This document shows, piece by piece, positions 34,871 to 39,277 of a DNA stretch of 39,277 bases. The notes under the pieces were generated by a model. The model did not search any database and had not been told where the DNA came from. It was given only the letters and a program-made list of their open reading frames with translations. The position numbers were made by a program, and so were the translations under genes. Location of the stretch: contig MHBF01000103.1 of NCBI GenBank assembly GCA_001803225.1, positions 1-39,277 of the forward strand, written 5' to 3'. The DNA is from Lentisphaerae bacterium GWF2_44_16 (GTDB lineage Bacteria > Verrucomicrobiota > Lentisphaeria > Victivallales > GWF2-45-14). Position 1 is the first letter of the stretch. Every line of letters begins with the position of its first letter.

Positions 34871-35692
34871 ATGAACCGCGACGAATATGAAAAACTGCCC
34901 TCGATATGTTCGATGGGCATTCTGATATTTGACCCGATATGGAGCGAAAAAGCCCATCGTTCAGGAGACAACGAATTCCTTTATATAAGAAAAGGTAAAG
35001 TCAAGCTGGAAATAGACGGCTCCAAATTCGCGGCGGGCGCAGGCGATATACTCTTTGTTCCACAAGGCACTGTTCACCGCGATGAATTTGATATCGGCTC
35101 CGAACTCGAAGTGCTGATTATACACTTCCTCTGGGAAGCCGAAAATGATTTCTTCTCAAAAGTTTCAAACAAAGCCCTGAAAAGCCTCCCCGCTTCCGAA
35201 AAAGCGCTTATCATGGAAATGGCCGACCACCTCAGACTTGATTTTTCGGGTCATACTGATGAAGACATACTCGTGGCGCGTTCGCGCTTTCATACCATGC
35301 TCCTGCTGATACTCAGGGCCGTGGAAAAGGAAAACGCGAAGAAAGAAAATTCTCATTCCCTCAGTCCCGGCAAAGAAAAAAACCGGAAACTCATGACAGA
35401 CGCGAAAAAATTTCTCGAAAAACACTACAGCGAAAAAATCTCTCTGGACGAGATTGCAGAACACCTTTCAGTGAGTCCCTTCCATCTTTCCCGCGTATTC
35501 AGCCAGGAAAGCAATTTTTCGCTGTTTTCCTATCTTACATCGCTCCGCATGAACAAGGCCGAAACCCTCATCCGCGACGGCAAAATGAACGTTTCCGAAG
35601 CCGCCTATGCCGTAGGCTATGAAGACAGCAGTTACTTCTCCAAAGCCTTCAAAAAATATTTCGGCAGAAAACCCAGCGAGATCGTCTCTTAA
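34871..35692 (+). CDS. AraC-family transcriptional regulator with cupin sensor
   Basis: 273 residues. An N-terminal cupin (NEFLYIRKGKVKLEIDGSKF, GAGDILFVPQGTVHRD, about 35-75) is followed by a linker and the AraC DNA-binding domain (ISLDEIAEHLSVSPFHLSRVF and MNVSEAAYAVGYEDSSYFSKAF, about 190-265), ending FGRKPSEIVS. It diverges from the SIMPL gene. Its TAA stop overlaps the stop of the convergent MATE gene inside one TTAA. Target unknown; the adjacent MATE or SIMPL gene is possible. Confidence 0.93.
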   Translation: MNRDEYEKLPSICSMGILIFDPIWSEKAHRSGDNEFLYIRKGKVKLEIDGSKFAAGAGDILFVPQGTVHRDEFDIGSELEVLIIHFLWEAENDFFSKVSNKALKSLPASEKALIMEMADHLRLDFSGHTDEDILVARSRFHTMLLLILRAVEKENAKKENSHSLSPGKEKNRKLMTDAKKFLEKHYSEKISLDEIAEHLSVSPFHLSRVFSQESNFSLFSYLTSLRMNKAETLIRDGKMNVSEAAYAVGYEDSSYFSKAFKKYFGRKPSEIVS

Positions 35693-37131
35693 ACAGGAGG
35701 CATGTTTTCGTTCAGGGGCTGGGCTTCTATTGCGGTGGGGTTCCGGTGGCCTATCATGTCGATTTTTTTCCAGCGGCCTGATTTGAAGCGCCAGAAAAAA
35801 ACAGCCGCTTCTATAAGTATGTAAACAGTCATATATATCCATATCGCCAGAACGGACGCATGAAGAAATTTTATCATTATAATGACACCGGGCACCAGGA
35901 TAAACCAGTTCAGACCGGCGCCTATGAAAAGGATGGCCTTGGTATCGCCGGCCCCCCTTAACGCTCCCATGAAAATAAATTTCGTCGCGTCAAAAAAGTT
36001 GAAAACGGCGGCGCAGAAAAGAAGATGGCGGCCCAGCTCGAATATCTTTTTAAAATCGGCATCGCCCATATTCCCCTTCGGCGCGAAATTATTCATCAGC
36101 CATGATGGAAGCAGCACGTACACCGAACAGGCACACACCATATACGCAATGGACATTATCCAGGCCCTGTACGCGATTTTTTCGGCGGTAACCATATCGT
36201 TTCTTCCAATGTATTGTCCGGCCTTGATGCCTGTAGCGTCCATCATGCCCAAAAGAGGAAGAAAGCTCAGATTGTTGATGGAAAGCACTATCGTCGCCGC
36301 CGCCAGCGCCTCTATTCCCAACGCTCCCATCAGAAAAGCAAAAAAAGTAAACGCCCCGACTTCAAGAAAGCATTGCAGGCCGGAAGGAGTACCGAACTCG
36401 AAAAGTTTTTTTATGTCCGGAAAACTGAAGTTTCTGTATTTGCGGGTCGGATGTTTCCATTGTTTCTGAAAGATGAAAACCGTAAAGATAATCAGAAACG
36501 ATATGAACATACTGATGCTGGTCGCCAGCCCCGCTCCCGCGATGCCCATCGCAGGAAACCCGAATTTGCCGAATATCATTACATAGTCAAGAGCTATATT
36601 TATGCCGCAGGCTATGGTATTTATTACCGCCGCGTACCATGTTTTGCCCTGCCCTGAAAAATACGCGAAAAAAGCCGCCCCCATGCATACAAAAGCCCCT
36701 CCCGGAAGAAGCGTCAGAAAATATTCTTTCTCCCTCTTCACTATTTCCGCTCCGTGAGCGCCGAGCTCTATGGCGTAAAGCCCTATCCATGGCGTAACAA
36801 AAAGAATTACGACAGCCGCGCCAATCGCAAGATAAAAACCGTTCCAGGCTGCCCTTACACAGGCTTTTCTGTCCCTCCTTCCGAAATACTGCGAAACCAG
36901 CGCCGAAGTGAAATTAACCGTAACCATGAAAAACGAAAACAGCGTAAACGAGAGAATCCCGGCAGGCAGGGCGGCAGCCACGTCCTCAGATGAATTGAGC
37001 GCCAGGAATTTCCTGTCGCAGAACTGCATCACCGAATGGCTCGCGCTGAGTATTATCAGAGGATAGGCCACAAGAAAAATTTCATTGAAGCCGCCATCGC
37101 ATGTAAATGATTTTTTTACTTTGTCAAACAT
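35689..37131 (-). CDS. MATE-family efflux transporter
   Basis: 480 residues with about 12 hydrophobic segments in two homologous halves, the MATE layout. EIFLVAYPLIILSASHSVMQ opens the first half, with ALVSQYFGRRDRKACVRAAW as the conserved loop. The second half contains FLPLLGMMDATGIKAGQYIGR and AATKFIFMGALRGAGDTKA-type motifs. It would exchange Na+ or H+ for drugs or organic cations. It ends with a hydrophilic tail (GHRNPTAIEAQPLNENMPPV). There is no strong ribosome binding site at the ATG at 37131. Substrate unknown. Confidence 0.93.
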   Translation of the reverse strand: MFDKVKKSFTCDGGFNEIFLVAYPLIILSASHSVMQFCDRKFLALNSSEDVAAALPAGILSFTLFSFFMVTVNFTSALVSQYFGRRDRKACVRAAWNGFYLAIGAAVVILFVTPWIGLYAIELGAHGAEIVKREKEYFLTLLPGGAFVCMGAAFFAYFSGQGKTWYAAVINTIACGINIALDYVMIFGKFGFPAMGIAGAGLATSISMFISFLIIFTVFIFQKQWKHPTRKYRNFSFPDIKKLFEFGTPSGLQCFLEVGAFTFFAFLMGALGIEALAAATIVLSINNLSFLPLLGMMDATGIKAGQYIGRNDMVTAEKIAYRAWIMSIAYMVCACSVYVLLPSWLMNNFAPKGNMGDADFKKIFELGRHLLFCAAVFNFFDATKFIFMGALRGAGDTKAILFIGAGLNWFILVPGVIIMIKFLHASVLAIWIYMTVYILIEAAVFFWRFKSGRWKKIDMIGHRNPTAIEAQPLNENMPPV

Positions 37132-37277
37132 TATTGAGACCGATGAAAAGATTTTAAATAATCCGGGATGATTAAGATATGCCTGAAACTCTCAGAATAA
37201 AGAAAGATAAGCGGCAAAGACACCCAAAAAACTTATTCGGTTAAAATATACGCTGTTTCATGATATTCAAAAAGCTT

Positions 37278-38453
37278 TTATTCCGCTTCGCTCATAAATG
37301 AGAGAAACTCTCCGGCCCTATGATGCCATGTGTGTTTTGTCTGGCACTCCTCATAAGAGGTTTTCAAAATACGCTCTCTCGTGGCATCATCTTTCAGCAG
37401 TGAAGATAATATTTCAGGAAGCTTGTCTATCTGTGTCCATCTGTAAAGAATTATATTTTCCCGGTCAGTGAAATTTTTGTTCAGATACATATTAAAATCA
37501 TTTACAGAAACAGAGCCGTTCAGCATTGAAGAAAAAACCCTTTCATGAGATCCCGGCACAGAGCATATATTTAAAACCGCCTTGGCCCTGCGCATTTTTT
37601 CAAGCGTCTGAACAAAAGGCGCTCCCGGAAATACCCTGTGACATTTGAACATTCCGTTTTCCCAGCCTTTCCCATGAATATCCACGCTTACTCCGGCATC
37701 GTCGAGCAGTTTGAGTATTTTTCTCCTCTTAATCGCCCTGACCAGAAACTCTACAAACGAAATTATGGGACACATATTCCTGAAAAGCTCATTGTTATCC
37801 AGAAGTTCAAAACCCGAATTGCGGGCATGTTGCAGAAAAACTTCCTCCGTGGACACCGTATCCATTGAAAGGATTATGTCTACAACTTCTTCCGTAAAAA
37901 TTTTTGAGGACGGGCTCAATTGTCCTATGAGTCCGCGATAGCGTGCCTCATCAGAGTAAGTGCAAGTACCGGGAAAGAAAATACCGATGTCTTTCGGAGG
38001 AGGACTTTCAGGGTCAGGCAGACGCGTTCCGCCGTGATGAAGCAAGCCCACACGCCTCTCAAGCCTGAAATATTTTTCAAGAAAAACCTTATGGGATGCG
38101 TCACAGCAGAAAACAGTCATGTCCCTGATATTTCCGATAAGTCTCGGAATATGATGGGCCGGATGATCAACAAGCACCGCGGCAAGCGGGATATTCAGTT
38201 TATTAAAAATATTCTCGCCGTCAATGGAAATATCGGAGCCTATTCCGTTAAAGGCGAGGACAAAAGAACAGCCTTTTCGCAGTTCACTGTAAAGCTCTTC
38301 AACGGACGGCTTGTCGATGAAAACAGTTTCACAGCCATGCGCGGCAATTCCCTTCCCGAGTTCTTTGGCAAAAAAATTTGTCGCGTCATATATAAAAGAA
38401 CCCAGAAGAATTATAATCTTTTTCCCGCAGAATTTATTCTCAGTTTTTTCCAT
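37278..38453 (-). CDS. CgeB-like / DUF3880-type glycosyltransferase
   Basis: 391 residues. The N-terminal region (KIIILLGSFIYDATNFFAKEL, FVLAFNGIGSDI, AAVLVDHPAHHIPRL) is like DUF3880, and the C-terminal region is a GT-B domain with VSVDIHGKGWENGMFKCHRV and ICSVPGSHERVFSSMLNGS (the E-R of the nucleotide-sugar site) followed by WTQIDKLPEILSSLL. This matches the spore-maturation/CgeB-like glycosyltransferases found with surface glycans or flagellin. It stands alone between MATE and metX, so the acceptor cannot be inferred. Confidence 0.82.
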   Translation of the reverse strand: MEKTENKFCGKKIIILLGSFIYDATNFFAKELGKGIAAHGCETVFIDKPSVEELYSELRKGCSFVLAFNGIGSDISIDGENIFNKLNIPLAAVLVDHPAHHIPRLIGNIRDMTVFCCDASHKVFLEKYFRLERRVGLLHHGGTRLPDPESPPPKDIGIFFPGTCTYSDEARYRGLIGQLSPSSKIFTEEVVDIILSMDTVSTEEVFLQHARNSGFELLDNNELFRNMCPIISFVEFLVRAIKRRKILKLLDDAGVSVDIHGKGWENGMFKCHRVFPGAPFVQTLEKMRRAKAVLNICSVPGSHERVFSSMLNGSVSVNDFNMYLNKNFTDRENIILYRWTQIDKLPEILSSLLKDDATRERILKTSYEECQTKHTWHHRAGEFLSFMSEAE

Positions 38454-38507
38454 AATATGATTAAAATAAATCTGCCGGGAATTAATGCAATCCGAAAGCT
38501 TAAAAAG

Positions 38508-38545
38508 TTTTCAGTTCTGCCGTAGCGCTTCAACGGCATTGAAAA
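38508..38545. other. Hairpin in the divergent GT-metX spacer
   Basis: TTTTCA/TGAAAA (outer, 6 bp) and TGCCGT/ACGGCA (inner, 6 bp) pair around a 9-base loop, with a 4/1 asymmetric internal loop. It lies about 60 bases before metX. It does not match the SAM-II aptamer that sometimes precedes metX. It may be a regulatory structure or simply a cruciform. Confidence 0.45.
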
Positions 38546-38604
38546 TTCAGCGTTTCGTGCTAGTTTTAGTCTTTTACAATTCCAACTAATCTGAATTGAA
38601 TGTT

Positions 38605-39277
38605 ATGAAAGACAGCGAAGGAATAGTCATACCTAAAAATTATCTCTTCGGCGAAACCCCCGAAGACGCCCTGCCGCTCGACTGCGGAAAAAAACTTTAC
38701 CCTGTCAACATACGTTATGAAACATACGGCCATCTTGATGAAAATGGGAAAAACGCCATCCTGATACTCCATGCTCTTTCCGGTGACGCCCATGTCGCCG
38801 GACATCACAAAGAAGATGATAAAAAACCGGGCTGGTGGAATGAAATGGTCGGCCCCGGAAAACCTTTTGACACAAAAAAGTACTTCATTGTGTGCAGCAA
38901 CATAATCGGCGGATGCAGCGGCTCAACGGGGCCGAGGTCGGTAAATCCCGCCACCGGAAAACGTTATAATATGACTTTCCCCGTCATAACGATAGCCGAC
39001 ATGGTCAGAGCGCAGCGCCGCCTGATGGAACATCTCGGCATTAAAAAATGGCTTACAATCGCCGGCGGCTCCATGGGCGGAATGCAGGCATTGGAATGGG
39101 CTTTTTCGTATCCCGAATGCGTCCAGAGCGTAATAGCCATAGCCACTACCTCAAGGCTCTCCCCGCAGAGTATAGCATTCGACTGGGTCGGCAGGGAAGC
39201 CATAATGAGCGACCCGAACTGGCAGAACGGCAATTACGAGGACACCCTCCCGGAAAAAGGACTTTCGACTGCCCGTA
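38605..39277 (+). CDS. metX: Homoserine O-acetyltransferase, N-terminal part (3' truncated by window)
   Basis: 224 residues are visible of an expected ~370. PVNIRYETYGHLDENGKNAIL and ILHALSGDAHVAGHH are the MetX opening, with GWWNEMVGPGKPFDTKKYF. CSNIIGGCSGSTGPRSVNP is diagnostic, and AGGSMGGMQALEWA holds the nucleophile Ser of the alpha/beta hydrolase fold. It acylates homoserine in methionine synthesis. A succinyl-transferring MetX variant cannot be excluded. The ATG at 38605 lacks a strong ribosome binding site; an ATG at 38600 is out of frame and stops at once. Confidence 0.95.
   Translation, partial: MKDSEGIVIPKNYLFGETPEDALPLDCGKKLYPVNIRYETYGHLDENGKNAILILHALSGDAHVAGHHKEDDKKPGWWNEMVGPGKPFDTKKYFIVCSNIIGGCSGSTGPRSVNPATGKRYNMTFPVITIADMVRAQRRLMEHLGIKKWLTIAGGSMGGMQALEWAFSYPECVQSVIAIATTSRLSPQSIAFDWVGREAIMSDPNWQNGNYEDTLPEKGLSTAR

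Noticed and set aside
37180..37245. Short plus-strand frame of 21 basic codons (MPETLRIKKDKRQRHPKNLFG) between the MATE and CgeB-like genes
   Set aside because: No convincing ribosome binding site or promoter, and no recognisable homology.
38454..38604. Possible SAM riboswitch ahead of metX
   Set aside because: The hairpin at 38508-38545 lacks the conserved SAM-II pseudoknot bases, and the spacer is too short for SAM-I.

Overview
The window looks like a chromosome segment from a PVC-group bacterium, most likely a Lentisphaerota (Victivallales-like) anaerobe. The clues are a prepilin-like protein with an H-X9-DG signature, two sulfatase-fold proteins, two uroporphyrinogen-decarboxylase-like methyltransferases, many one-component carbohydrate regulators (LacI, ROK, AraC), secreted paralogue families and moderate GC. 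This assignment is inferred from gene content only. No rRNA, tRNA, CRISPR array or intact insertion sequence was recognised.

Layout. 1-2667: the 3' end of a right-handed beta-helix protein, then a tandem pair of CDF-type transporter paralogues on the minus strand that have lost the usual metal ligands. 2738-4900: a strong sigma70-type promoter drives a URO-D-like methyltransferase gene whose stop overlaps the start of a LacI regulator. 5213-6865: an AT-rich GH3 (NagZ-like) gene next to an IS3-like transposase scrap. 7082-12283: a compact minus-strand operon, in transcription order a polysaccharide deacetylase-like protein, an amino acid/amine dehydrogenase of the dihydrodipicolinate-reductase fold, a class IV aminotransferase, a sulfatase-fold hydrolase with Thr in place of the formylglycine Cys/Ser, and a URO-D-like protein. 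12444-13604: a divergent ROK regulator. 14009-18716: a plus-strand operon of three paralogous exported TIM-barrel-like proteins plus the H-X9-DG pseudopilin.

The most notable signal is that the minus operon and the three-paralogue operon carry the same promoter/operator module: TTGACA, a 17-bp spacer, TAGAAT, with a 25-bp palindrome over the -10 at identical spacing. The two modules flank the ROK gene. This implies a ROK-controlled regulon joining three uncharacterised exported proteins with a five-gene cytoplasmic pathway. Deacetylase, amine chemistry, a nearby NagZ-like hydrolase and a NagC-like regulator suggest amino-sugar or N-acylated substrates, but that is inference.

18733-24018: an IS630 transposase remnant, a divergent AraC/sulfatase pair, a GT2 glycosyltransferase, a small exported protein and an orphan trpD. 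24110-28150: groEL, groES and dnaK on the minus strand. A bidirectional terminator closes the block, a hairpin separates dnaK from groES, and a sigma54-like element lies upstream of dnaK; no CIRCE was seen. 28363-34732: a PmtA-like methyltransferase, a Gld-type ABC system (ATPase, permease, GldG-like, DUF4340), a striking 72-bp imperfect hairpin and a SIMPL-domain protein. 34871-39277: an AraC regulator, a MATE transporter, a CgeB-like glycosyltransferase and the 5' part of metX.
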